Below, piece after piece: positions 16,650 through 25,133 of a DNA stretch of 64,000 nt; position 1 is the first letter of the stretch; each line of letters starts with the position of its first letter. Made by a program: the position numbers and the translations under genes. Source of the DNA: JAWLHJ01 sp039587535 (lineage in GTDB: Bacteria > Gemmatimonadota > Gemmatimonadetes > Longimicrobiales > Gaopeijiaceae). The notes under the pieces are model-generated. The model was not told the origin of the DNA and did no database searches. It saw nothing but the letters and a program-made list of their open reading frames with translations. The stretch covers positions 62,001 through 126,000 of the forward strand of contig JBDHIF010000003.1 in NCBI GenBank assembly GCA_039587535.1. The letters run 5' to 3'.

Positions 16650-17591
16650 TCATCGGTTGGAGAACCACGCCTCGGCAGCTGGGTGGAGAGGGATCGGTGG
16701 CCGAGCCAACAGGCCCAGATCGATCTGCCTGGCCATCTCGTGCACTTCCTCCAACGAGACACGGTCATTTTCCATAACGTTGAGAACAGTCTCAACCACG
16801 CCCCCGTCCAGAGACTCCATCGCGAAGATCCAGTTCATCACCGCGATCGTCTCGATGGTCTCGTCCAGTCCACGATAGGCGCCCGCCGGAATTTCGCCCA
16901 CGGAGTAGTACGGATGGATCTCGAGCATGGCCTCCATGACCTCGGGCTCGATGCCGAGCAAGCGAATGTTCGTGGTCGTCGTCGCCTCGAGCACCGCAGC
17001 CGCGGGATACCCCACCGAAATGATGGCGGCGTCGATGGCCCCGTCCTGCAAGGCCGCGCCGGACTCGGCAAAGGACAGGTAACGAGGTGTAATGTCGTCG
17101 TACGTGATGCCGAAGGCGTCGAGCACGTGCCGCGACAGCGCCTCGGTGCCGCTCCCCGCTGCGCCCACCGAGACGGTCAGCCCGCCGAAGTCGGCGACCG
17201 AGCCGACGTCGAGGCCGCCTCGCACCAGGATATGCGTCACGTTGGGGTACAGCGGCGCCATGGCACGCAGCCCCGTCACCGGCTGAGCAGCGAAGCTGCC
17301 CTCGCCGTGGTACGCCTGGTAGGCCGTCATACCGATGGCCATGGCCAGGTCCATCTGCCCCTGTGACAGACGGTTGATATTCTCCTCGGATCCACCGCTC
17401 ACCTCCGCCGTGTACTGGCGCATGGTGTCGGCCACGGACAGGCGGCTGGCGATCGCCCCGCCGAGGGGATAGTAGATGCCCCCCGTCCCTGCCGTCCCGA
17501 GGGAAAGGAACTCCTGTCGTCCCTCGCTACCGCACGCCGCTAGGGCGGCGAGCGCCAGAAGAGCCGTCCATCTGTTGACTGCGAGCCTCAT
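16650..17591 (-). CDS. TAXI-family TRAP transporter solute-binding lipoprotein
   Basis: The 313-aa substrate-binding protein has a lipobox LAAC near residue 20. The ligand-binding fold opens with FLSLGTAGTGGIYYPLGGAI, the hallmark of TAXI proteins, and continues with SGGSEENINRLSQGQMDLAM and LTVSVGAAGSGTEALSRH. These proteins deliver small acids such as glutamate or dicarboxylates to a fused TRAP permease. The gene begins within the last codons of the permease gene (4-nt ATGA overlap), so the two are one uptake system. Confidence 0.93.
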   Translation of the reverse strand: MRLAVNRWTALLALAALAACGSEGRQEFLSLGTAGTGGIYYPLGGAIASRLSVADTMRQYTAEVSGGSEENINRLSQGQMDLAMAIGMTAYQAYHGEGSFAAQPVTGLRAMAPLYPNVTHILVRGGLDVGSVADFGGLTVSVGAAGSGTEALSRHVLDAFGITYDDITPRYLSFAESGAALQDGAIDAAIISVGYPAAAVLEATTTTNIRLLGIEPEVMEAMLEIHPYYSVGEIPAGAYRGLDETIETIAVMNWIFAMESLDGGVVETVLNVMENDRVSLEEVHEMARQIDLGLLARPPIPLHPAAEAWFSNR

Positions 17592-19462
17592 GTTGCCTCC
17601 CTGGGAACCGCTTCATCCAACTTCATGAAGAAGATGTAAGTGACCAACAGCAAACCTACCGCATCACTCGTCCAACCCGGGTAGACCAGGACCAGGGCCC
17701 CTCCCACGGAGAGGAAGCGTTCCCACACCGCCAGATGGCGACGGGAGTAGCCCACCGCCCCCGCAGCCAAGAGTGTCACGCCGACCGTGGCCGTCACCAC
17801 CGCGTGGAGGATCCCGAGCGGAGTACCGATGAGGAGGATCTCCGGCCCGTACACGAACATGAACGGAACGATGAATCCCGCTCCCGCCAGCATCGCCGCG
17901 GTAAAGGCGGTCCGCATGGGCGGCGCCCCGGCGATCCCCGCTCCAGCGAAGGCGGCGAGGGAGACCGGCGGCGTGACGTTGGAGATGCAGCCGAAGTAGA
18001 AGATGAACATGTGCGCGGCGAGGAGGGGCACGCCGAGCTGAACCAAAGCGGGCGCCCCGAGGGCCGCCAGCACCACGTACGCTGCCGTGGTCGGTAGGCC
18101 CATCCCGAGAACAATAGATCCGAGCGCCGTCAGGAGCAGGGCGGGGAGGAGGTTGCCTCCGGACAAGGTGATGATGAGCTCGGACATCCTCAGCCCGATC
18201 CCCGTGAGTGACGCTACGCCCACCACGATGCCGGCGGCGGCACAAGCAGCCGCCACCTGGACGGCCCCGGTGCCCGCTCGCTCGGCGATCTCCAGCAGCT
18301 CCTCCTTCGAGGGGCGCGTATCCGGCCTCACGATCGCCATGATGAGCGCCGACGCTACGCCCCAGAACGCCGCCCGCATGGGGGAGCGGCCCATGGCCAG
18401 CAGGAGCACGATGATGGCCAGGGGCAGGAGCAAGTGGATCCGGTTGAGGACCGGCTCGTTGTTCAATCCCTTGTCACCCTCGATCCCCATCCGGGCCGCA
18501 CGGAAGTGGATGGCCGCGAGCAGCGCCACGTAGTACAGCAGTGCCGGGATCGTGGCCGCCAGCGCGACGCTCAGATAGGGAATGTTCGTCCAGGTAGCGA
18601 GAATGAACGCGCCCGCGCCCATGACCGGAGGCATGAGCTGACCCCCGGTGCTGGCAGCCGATTCGATGGCCGCGGCGAAGAAGGGCCGGAATCCGGCCCG
18701 CTTCATGAGCGGAATGGTGAACGTCCCGGTGGTCACCACGTTGGCCACCGCGCTCCCGGAGAGAGACCCCATGAGGGCGCTGGCTACGGCTGCGGTCTTC
18801 GCGGGGCCCCCGCGGGTGCGACCGGCGACCTTGTTGGCCAAAGCGATGAGGAGCGCGCCTCCACCCGCCACGTCCAGGACCGCGCCGAAGAGGACGAACA
18901 GGTAGACGAAGTCCGCCGACACGCCCAGCGGCACGCCCCAGATACCCTCCGTGGAGAGGTAGATGTGCTCGATGAGGCGGGTCGGTGGGTAGCCCCGGTG
19001 GGCCAGCATGCCCGGGAGATATGGGCCGGCAAGCCCGTAGAAGAGCGCCGCGATGCAGATGGCCACGAGCCCCCAGCCTGTTGCCCGTCGTGCCAGCTCC
19101 AGGACCAATACGATCGCGATGCCGCCCCAGATCAGGTCGAGGGTGGTGGGCTGCCCGGCGCGGACCACGAGCTCCTGGTTCTCGAGGGCCAGGTAGACAC
19201 AGGACGCCACCGTGAGCGTTGCCAGGAACCACCCCAGGGCGCCTCCGAGACGCGTGAAGACGGACTCCGATCCGTCCTCTTTCGCAGCCTTCTGAACGCC
19301 GACGCCCAAGAAGCCCAGAGTGGCCATGAGCGCCAAGTGGACGGGCCGCTGAACCAGAGCGGTAAAGGGCGATATGCCGGCCGAATACATATGGAACAGG
19401 CCCGCGGCCACTGACGTCAGGGCCACGACCGCTCCAGCGATCTTACCTCGGGCGGGACTCAA
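17588..19462 (-). CDS. Fused TRAP transporter permease (4TM/12TM)
   Basis: The product is about 624 aa with some 17-19 predicted membrane helices. The first part (about residues 1-110) corresponds to the small DctQ-like subunit, the rest to the large DctM-like subunit. Family signatures include FGAVLDVAGGGALLIALAN, GSLSGSAVANVVTTGTFTIP, MPPVMGAGAFILA and LGMGLPTTAAYVVLAAL. It imports organic acids with Na+ or H+, using the TAXI protein. I favour a TTG start with GGAGAG 5 nt upstream, because residues upstream of it do not resemble the family; a longer form remains possible. Confidence 0.92.
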   Translation of the reverse strand: MSPARGKIAGAVVALTSVAAGLFHMYSAGISPFTALVQRPVHLALMATLGFLGVGVQKAAKEDGSESVFTRLGGALGWFLATLTVASCVYLALENQELVVRAGQPTTLDLIWGGIAIVLVLELARRATGWGLVAICIAALFYGLAGPYLPGMLAHRGYPPTRLIEHIYLSTEGIWGVPLGVSADFVYLFVLFGAVLDVAGGGALLIALANKVAGRTRGGPAKTAAVASALMGSLSGSAVANVVTTGTFTIPLMKRAGFRPFFAAAIESAASTGGQLMPPVMGAGAFILATWTNIPYLSVALAATIPALLYYVALLAAIHFRAARMGIEGDKGLNNEPVLNRIHLLLPLAIIVLLLAMGRSPMRAAFWGVASALIMAIVRPDTRPSKEELLEIAERAGTGAVQVAAACAAAGIVVGVASLTGIGLRMSELIITLSGGNLLPALLLTALGSIVLGMGLPTTAAYVVLAALGAPALVQLGVPLLAAHMFIFYFGCISNVTPPVSLAAFAGAGIAGAPPMRTAFTAAMLAGAGFIVPFMFVYGPEILLIGTPLGILHAVVTATVGVTLLAAGAVGYSRRHLAVWERFLSVGGALVLVYPGWTSDAVGLLLVTYIFFMKLDEAVPREAT

Positions 19463-19632
19463 TCGGACTCTCCAGCGGAGGACACCGGGCACAGGCAACC
19501 AAATCCGAGCCCCGGGGCAGCCCCCGAGGACACAGGAGCCAGCAATGAACAACCGCTCGGCGCCCGCCGCAAGGGAAAGCCGCTCCGGACGGGCAGCACC
19601 CTTGGCCGAGGAATCAGGACCGTGTATCCTGA

Positions 19633-20253
19633 ATGAAGAAGCCGAGCCGGAGCCGCTCGGTCCCTCCTCGAGACGGAAGCGTCGCCCAGGTCATGAGCTA
19701 CCGTACCAATCCCGACCGGATCCTCGACAACATCGACCGATCCCGGAACCGCGACGCCGAAAGCGCCCGTTACAATGTCGACCGACAGGCCCTGGGCCGC
19801 GAGCTCGACACCGGCATCCCCGACGTGGACGCGACTACGACCGAGCGCATGAAGCGGATGTTCGGCGTCATCGAGCGGGCGTACACCCACGCGGCCCAGC
19901 GGGCCGAGCTCGGGCGGCTCGCATCACGCTTCCAGGCGGTCGGCGACATCCACCACCATCACGCCCGTGGCGATGTCAGCATCTCCATCCATTACATGGA
20001 CCACGACCGCTATGACGACGTGGGCGTGACACCCTTCGAGGTCCGGCCATACCAGATCGCCGAGGCCAAGAAGGAAACCAAGACCAGCCGCGCCGACGTC
20101 AACGCTCTGCGGGTGCTCCGACGCGAGCTCAGGGAAGGGGTCCGCGGCGCCTACCAGAAGCTCGAGCCACGCATCAGGGACGCACTCCGGGACCGCGCCG
20201 ACATGGGCCACGTACAGGTCCAGGTCACCATGGACCTCAGGCCCGGCGAGTAG
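19633..20253 (+). CDS. Hypothetical protein with His-rich segment
   Basis: I do not recognise this 206-aa protein. It is highly charged, without signal peptide or membrane helix. The N-terminal 90 residues are rich in Arg and Asp (NPDRILDNIDRSRNRDAESA). A histidine cluster (IHHHHARGDVSISIHYMDHD) lies near residue 105. The C-terminal half is helical and basic and ends VQVQVTMDLRPGE. Metal or nucleic-acid binding is possible. A second start (MSYRTNPDR, 20 codons in) is equally plausible. It precedes the metalloenzyme gene by about 40 nt in the same direction. Confidence 0.65.
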   Translation: MKKPSRSRSVPPRDGSVAQVMSYRTNPDRILDNIDRSRNRDAESARYNVDRQALGRELDTGIPDVDATTTERMKRMFGVIERAYTHAAQRAELGRLASRFQAVGDIHHHHARGDVSISIHYMDHDRYDDVGVTPFEVRPYQIAEAKKETKTSRADVNALRVLRRELREGVRGAYQKLEPRIRDALRDRADMGHVQVQVTMDLRPGE

Positions 20254-20290
20254 CCCCTCACCGCACCCCCGTCTCTCCGTGGCGGCGCCG

Positions 20291-21217
20291 ATGACGCGGC
20301 CCGAGCGGATTCTGTTCGTGTTCCTCGACGGTGTCGGCATCGGTACGTCCGACCCCAGGCACAACCCTTTCTTTGTCGCGGACACACCGACGCTCGACGA
20401 TCTGAGCGGTGGTGAGCCGCCATCGCTCGCACGGCCAGCGGGTTTGCGCGGGACGACTGCCTGGTTCCCGCTGGATGCGTCTCTGGACGTCGAAGGGACG
20501 CCCCAGAGCGGTACCGGGCAGAGCGCGCTGCTTACGGGATTCGACGCCGGGGCCCACTTCGGGGGGCATTTCGGCCCGTGGGTGCCGGTGCGGCTCCGCC
20601 CCATCGTAGAGGAACGGAGCGTGCTTCGGCGGGCCGCCGCGCTTGGCTCCTCCGTCGCCTTCGCGAACGCCTACCCTCGCGGCTGGCCGGGACCCGGCGG
20701 CAGCAGACGCGTCGCCGGCCCTCCACTTGCCGCAAGGGGGGCGGGAGTGCTGAACCGCCACGAGGATGAGCTCGCACGCGGCGAGGCCGTCTCGAGCGAG
20801 ATCGTGAACCGCGGGTGGCGGGAGGCGTTGGGGCACACCCATGTGCCAGAGATCGAGCCGCCGGAAGCGGGACGCAACTTGGCCCAGATCGCCGAAGCGC
20901 ACGAGCTGACGCTTTACGCGCACTACGCGACCGACACCGCCGGGCACACACACGACCAGGCCCTGGCGGTAGCCGCGCTGGAGCGTGTCGACGCCTTCCT
21001 CGCGGGCGTTCTGGAATCGCTGTCCGGAGACACGCTGCTTCTGGTGGCCAGTGACCACGGAAACCTCGAGGACACCAGGGTCGGACACACACGGAATCCG
21101 GTGCTGGGACTTGCCCGGGGACCCGGCGCCGCGGAGGCCTGCCAGCTGAGGGACTTGAGGGAGGTGGCGCCCTTCGTCCTAGGGCTGCTGGGTGGGCGGC
21201 GGCGTCACGACTCCTAG
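20291..21217 (+). CDS. Alkaline phosphatase-superfamily metalloenzyme
   Basis: The 308-aa protein has the core motifs of the metalloenzyme domain shared by cofactor-independent phosphoglycerate mutases and phosphopentomutases. These are FVFLDGVGIG with a metal Asp, GTGQSALLTG around the likely nucleophile, HYATDTAGHTHD and LVASDHGNLEDTRVGHTRNP with paired Asp/His ligands. It is shorter than the known mutases, and the inserted cap domain is reduced. The exact reaction is unknown; phosphate-ester hydrolysis or transfer is expected. The ATG was chosen over a GTG four codons earlier. Confidence 0.83.
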   Translation: MTRPERILFVFLDGVGIGTSDPRHNPFFVADTPTLDDLSGGEPPSLARPAGLRGTTAWFPLDASLDVEGTPQSGTGQSALLTGFDAGAHFGGHFGPWVPVRLRPIVEERSVLRRAAALGSSVAFANAYPRGWPGPGGSRRVAGPPLAARGAGVLNRHEDELARGEAVSSEIVNRGWREALGHTHVPEIEPPEAGRNLAQIAEAHELTLYAHYATDTAGHTHDQALAVAALERVDAFLAGVLESLSGDTLLLVASDHGNLEDTRVGHTRNPVLGLARGPGAAEACQLRDLREVAPFVLGLLGGRRRHDS

Positions 21218-21281
21218 CTCCGTCAGACTTCGCGGCCCGATACCCCATCCCGCCGCCCCAGCGTCGTGCCGAGACTTCGCC

Positions 21282-23045
21282 ATGGCGACCCGACCGAAGA
21301 TGCTTGGACAGCTCCTGATCCAAAGGGGACAGCTGACCGAGGCGGAACTCCTGAATGCGCTCCGTGCCGAGCGACGAGGCGGAGAACGTCTGGGCGAGTT
21401 GCTGGTGCGAATGGGCGCGGCGCCCCCTGAGGCGGTAGCGAGGGCCCTGGCAGCGCAATTGGGCCTGACGTACCACCCTCCACCGTTACGCCCCACTCCG
21501 GCGGCCGCGAAGGCGGTTCGTCCTTCCCTGGCACGAGCAAGGTCCGTTCTCCCCTTGAAGATCGACGCAAAGGTGGTGACGGTCTGCATGGCGGACCCGC
21601 TGGACCTTGACGCCGTGGATGACCTGCAATTCCAGACCGGACGGAGGGTCGTTCCGGTCGTGTCGTCCCCGGATGCGGTCCTGGACGGAATCGAAGCCGC
21701 TTACGGTAACGACCTGCAGGCCCTGGTGGAGTCGCTTCCCAGCGAGCTGCGTGGACCCGCCGAGCTGCCCGACCCAGAGCTGGAGCGAGCTACCCGCACT
21801 GCGCCGGTGGTTCGCCTGGTGGACCGGCTCCTGCGCACGGCGGTCGATCGGGGAGCTAGCGATATCCACGTGGAGGAGACCGGTGACGACGTGCGCGTGC
21901 GCTTCCGGTTGGACGGCACCCTCGAGCGTGCGATCGAGCTTCCCGCCGCATCACGCCGAGCGGTGCTTTCTCGCCTGAAGGTGCTGGGAGGCATGGACAT
22001 CTCCGTCCGTCGGCGCGCCCAGGACGGTCGTGTTCACCTGGCCCACGAGGGACGGAACCTCGCCCTCAGGGTGAGCACCATGCCGGTGAACGGCGGCGAG
22101 AAGGCGGTCGTGCGGATCCTGGACGCCGATGCCGCGCCCAGGAGTCTGGACGACCTCGGCATGCGACGCTCGGATCTGCATCAGCTTCGGAGGATGGTGG
22201 CGCGGGGAGACGGTGTCGTTCTCTCGGCGGGCCCCACCGGTAGCGGAAAGAGCACTACGCTCTTCGCTGCCCTCTCGGAGATCGACCGTGAGACCCGCAA
22301 TGTCGTCACCCTGGAGGATCCGGTGGAGTATCGCCTGCCTGGGGCCAGCCAGGTCCAGGTCGATCGCCCGGCGGGTCTGGGATTCGCGGAGGCCCTGCGA
22401 GCGCTCCTCCGTCAGGACCCTGACGTCGTGATGGTGGGGGAGATCCGGGATCGCGAGACGGCGGAGATCGCGATGACCGCGGCGGTCACGGGGCATCTCG
22501 TTCTCTCCACGATCCACACGACCGACGCCCCAGGCGCCGTGACCCGCCTCCTGGACATGGGTGTGCCCCCGTTCCTGGTCGCCGGAGGCCTCTCGGGAGT
22601 CGTCGCCCAGAGGCTGGTCCGGAGGACGTGTCCCCGCTGTCGAGGTCAGGGATGCGACCAGTGCCGCCAGGGGTACGCTGGACGGACCGGTATCTTCCAG
22701 GTTCTTCCCGTCACAGACGCGCTCCGGGACGTGATCTCACGCGGTGGCTCGACGGCTCGGCTTCGTCGATTGGCGCGCGAGGCAGGAATGGTCGGCATGG
22801 ACACGGACGCACGACGGGCTGTCGCGTCCGGGCTCACGACGCCCCACGAGATCACGCGGCTGGTCCTCTCGGCTGCGAGCGCCGCCATACCATGCCGATC
22901 GTGCACGGCCTCGGTCCCCGTCGGCGCGGTGGCCTGCCCCCGATGCGGAGCTCGGACGGGGAGAGTCTGCAGCTGTGGCGAACGCCTCGAGTCCGGCTGG
23001 CGCTACTGTCCCTGGTGCATCCGGCCGGCAGCCCCGGCGGCTTGA
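21282..23045 (+). CDS. GspE/PilB-type secretion ATPase with C-terminal zinc ribbons
   Basis: The 587-aa ATPase belongs to the type II secretion/type IV pilus family. An N-terminal GspE domain (about 1-150) starts LGQLLIQRGQLTEAEL. The ATPase core has Walker A AGPTGSGKSTTLFA near residue 320, the Asp box TLEDPVEYRLPGASQVQV, Walker B DPDVVMVGEIRDRETAE and the His box STIHTTDAPGAV. The family zinc loop CPRCRGQGCDQC is present. Unusually, about 50 extra residues carry further CxxC pairs (CRSC, CPRC, CSCGERL, CPWC) that resemble double zinc ribbons. No other pilus or secretion gene is nearby, so its partners are encoded elsewhere. Confidence 0.92.
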   Translation: MATRPKMLGQLLIQRGQLTEAELLNALRAERRGGERLGELLVRMGAAPPEAVARALAAQLGLTYHPPPLRPTPAAAKAVRPSLARARSVLPLKIDAKVVTVCMADPLDLDAVDDLQFQTGRRVVPVVSSPDAVLDGIEAAYGNDLQALVESLPSELRGPAELPDPELERATRTAPVVRLVDRLLRTAVDRGASDIHVEETGDDVRVRFRLDGTLERAIELPAASRRAVLSRLKVLGGMDISVRRRAQDGRVHLAHEGRNLALRVSTMPVNGGEKAVVRILDADAAPRSLDDLGMRRSDLHQLRRMVARGDGVVLSAGPTGSGKSTTLFAALSEIDRETRNVVTLEDPVEYRLPGASQVQVDRPAGLGFAEALRALLRQDPDVVMVGEIRDRETAEIAMTAAVTGHLVLSTIHTTDAPGAVTRLLDMGVPPFLVAGGLSGVVAQRLVRRTCPRCRGQGCDQCRQGYAGRTGIFQVLPVTDALRDVISRGGSTARLRRLAREAGMVGMDTDARRAVASGLTTPHEITRLVLSAASAAIPCRSCTASVPVGAVACPRCGARTGRVCSCGERLESGWRYCPWCIRPAAPAA

Positions 23046-23052
23046 CCGCCGG

Positions 23053-24207
23053 TCATCCCCGGAAGGCCGCCTCCCGAACCGTGAGCGCCGCCACGCGCGC
23101 CTCGTCCACGTCGACGCCGATCCCGACCCCCCCGGGGACCTGCATATGCCCGTCTGACTCCACCTCGAACTCGGGCCAAACGATGTCCTGATCCCAGTAG
23201 CGGCGACTTGCGGAAATATCGCCGGGGAGCGTGAAGCCCGGCAGCGAGGCCAAGGCCAGATTGTGAGCCCGCCCGATGCCACTCTCGAGCATCCCACCGC
23301 ACCATACGTCGAAGCCCTGAGCCCGCATCATATCGTGGATCCGGCGGCTGACCGCCAAGCCACCGACCCTCCCGGGCTTGATGTTCACGATTCTGCAGCT
23401 GCCCAGCTCCAACGCGAGCTCGATATCCCCCTCGGACCTGATAGACTCGTCCAGGCACACCGGTGTCCGGATCATGCGCTGCAGGCGAGCGTGATGCAGG
23501 AAGTCGTCGTAGGCCAGCGGCTGCTCGATCATCATCAGATCGAGGTCGTCCACCGCTCGCAATCGCCCGGCGTCGGAGGGCAATGAGCCGCCCGACGAGG
23601 TCGGCTCGTCAGCAGCCGGCCTCAGGTTGTAGGCGGAATTCGCGTCGGCCAGGATGGGGAGGTCCGGAAAGCGAGCCCGGACGGCGGAGAGCATCTCGAC
23701 GTCCCGGCCCGGCTTGATCTTGATCTTGACCCGCGCGTACCCGTCCTCGACGTAGGCCGCGATCTGCTCCAGCAGCGCTTCGTCCGTTGCCTGAAGCCCC
23801 ACGCTCACACCGACCGGGACCCGCCCGCGGGTCCCTCCGAGCCGGTCCGACAAGGATGTCCCCGCCATGCGGGCCGAGAGATCCCAGGCCGCCATCTCCA
23901 CCGCAGCTCCCGCCATGCGATGACCTCGGATCCACTCGACCGGAGCGAGCACGTCCTCGGGATCCTTCACATCACGCCCCACCACTCGGGGGAGAATGAA
24001 ATCCGTCAGGACGTGCCACGCGGTGTCCGTGGTCTCGTACGCGTACGCAGGCGACTCGCCGGCCACGCATTCGCCCCAGCCTACTGCGCCATCACCTTGG
24101 AGCTTCAGCAGGAGAATTCGTCGGTGCTCCGTGACGCCGCTGCTGATCTCGAAAGGCTGACGAAGCTTCATGCGGATCTCACGGAGCTCGGCTCGCTCGA
24201 TCTTCAT
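23053..24207 (-). CDS. MenC/N-succinylamino-acid racemase family enzyme
   Basis: The 384-aa enolase-superfamily enzyme belongs to the o-succinylbenzoate synthase/N-succinylamino-acid racemase group. The capping domain opens with LREIRMKLRQPFEISSG. The barrel holds the catalytic pair KIK (VKIKIKPGRD) and Lys in RIVNIKPGRVGG, with metal ligands in ILADANSAYN, MMIEQPL and VCLDES. GGMLESGIGRAHNLALA is typical of this branch. No menaquinone gene is nearby. Neighbours are a GNAT and an M20 hydrolase, so racemisation of N-acylamino acids is the better inference. It is the last gene of a long chain and starts within the GNAT stop (ATGA). A 15-residue insert (about 195-210) separates two barrel strands. 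Confidence 0.88.
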   Translation of the reverse strand: MKIERAELREIRMKLRQPFEISSGVTEHRRILLLKLQGDGAVGWGECVAGESPAYAYETTDTAWHVLTDFILPRVVGRDVKDPEDVLAPVEWIRGHRMAGAAVEMAAWDLSARMAGTSLSDRLGGTRGRVPVGVSVGLQATDEALLEQIAAYVEDGYARVKIKIKPGRDVEMLSAVRARFPDLPILADANSAYNLRPAADEPTSSGGSLPSDAGRLRAVDDLDLMMIEQPLAYDDFLHHARLQRMIRTPVCLDESIRSEGDIELALELGSCRIVNIKPGRVGGLAVSRRIHDMMRAQGFDVWCGGMLESGIGRAHNLALASLPGFTLPGDISASRRYWDQDIVWPEFEVESDGHMQVPGGVGIGVDVDEARVAALTVREAAFRG

Positions 24208-25133
24208 GCCCAGTTCCCCTTTTCGGAATCATCGGCGGCCCGTCGCTCCTCGTCCGCTCCGTGCCGCCGCTCCATGTGGTACACGGCGTGTCTCTGGGAA
24301 GCCGCTCCCCGGACGATCTCCCGGATCTCGTATCCCCGCAGCAGATAGTGCAGGAAGACCGTGCGCGTAGCGTCCCGCCAGGACACGGCCAGCTCGGGCG
24401 CCTCGTTCATGATGGACCCGATATCCGCCGGGACGGACACCGCCACCCGCGGCTCTTCAAGATCGAGACGCGGGGGCGTCGGGCACGGCAGCCCCGTGTC
24501 GGGATCGACGCCCGGGCGCAGGGCCGCAGGAACAGGTTCGCCACCAACGGGCCCGCGGTGGCCACGCCCTCCTGATACGCCTCGGAGCGCACGGGCCAGC
24601 CGCCCTTCCACGCGCTCCGAATCCAGGAACCATAGAGCGACGAAGCGGTCGGTCCCGATCCCCTGGTGAAGCCTGGAGTCCGTCTGGCCGTACATGTCCC
24701 GTCGGTACTCTCGGATCACGGCACCCAGCTTGGCGAGATTGAGGTGCGCGTTCCGCGCCCGAAGGGGATCGAAGGTCCAAGCCATCCGGCGCACCCCGAG
24801 GCGGAGGACGGCCTCGCGCTGAAACGCTTTGAGCCGCAAGCCCAATCCCTGTCCCTGAACACCTTCGCGGACGGCCAACATGTCCGACCAATGCAGGAGC
24901 GATCCGTCGGAATCGAGCCCGGTGAGTCCGAACACGAACCCGTCCAGCCGACCCTCCTGGTCGAATGCGCCGGCACTCACGCCCCCCAGCTCCTGCCCCA
25001 CCTTCAGGATTGCCATGGGCACCCGCTCGGAGAACCCCTCCCCCCAGACCTCCTCCTGGAGAGCCACGCACGCTTCGTAGTCATCGATCGACTCGAGCGC
25101 ACGTAGCCGGTGCCCAACGGGCGTAGAGCTCAA
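24204..25133 (-). CDS. GNAT-family N-acyltransferase-like protein
   Basis: The 309-aa protein has a GNAT-like fold in its first 180 residues. The acyl-CoA pyrophosphate loop appears as VREGVQGQGLGLRLK, preceded by the strand DGSLLHWSDMLAV and followed by RMAWTFDPLRARNAHLNLAKLG. The C-terminal 120 residues are less conserved and include VSVPADIGSIMNEAPELAVSW. It starts at a TTG whose TTGA overlaps the preceding stop. Similar acyltransferases sit beside N-succinylamino-acid racemase and an M20 hydrolase in Geobacillus, where they succinylate D-amino acids; that role here is inferred from the neighbours. Confidence 0.8.
   Translation of the reverse strand: MSSTPVGHRLRALESIDDYEACVALQEEVWGEGFSERVPMAILKVGQELGGVSAGAFDQEGRLDGFVFGLTGLDSDGSLLHWSDMLAVREGVQGQGLGLRLKAFQREAVLRLGVRRMAWTFDPLRARNAHLNLAKLGAVIREYRRDMYGQTDSRLHQGIGTDRFVALWFLDSERVEGRLARALRGVSGGRGHRGPVGGEPVPAALRPGVDPDTGLPCPTPPRLDLEEPRVAVSVPADIGSIMNEAPELAVSWRDATRTVFLHYLLRGYEIREIVRGAASQRHAVYHMERRHGADEERRAADDSEKGNWA

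Noticed and set aside
23053..24207. Dedicated menaquinone MenC role for the enolase-superfamily enzyme
   Set aside because: No other men gene is in the neighbourhood; the flanking GNAT and M20 genes fit an N-acylamino-acid racemase better. The family is known to be bifunctional, so the OSBS activity is not excluded.
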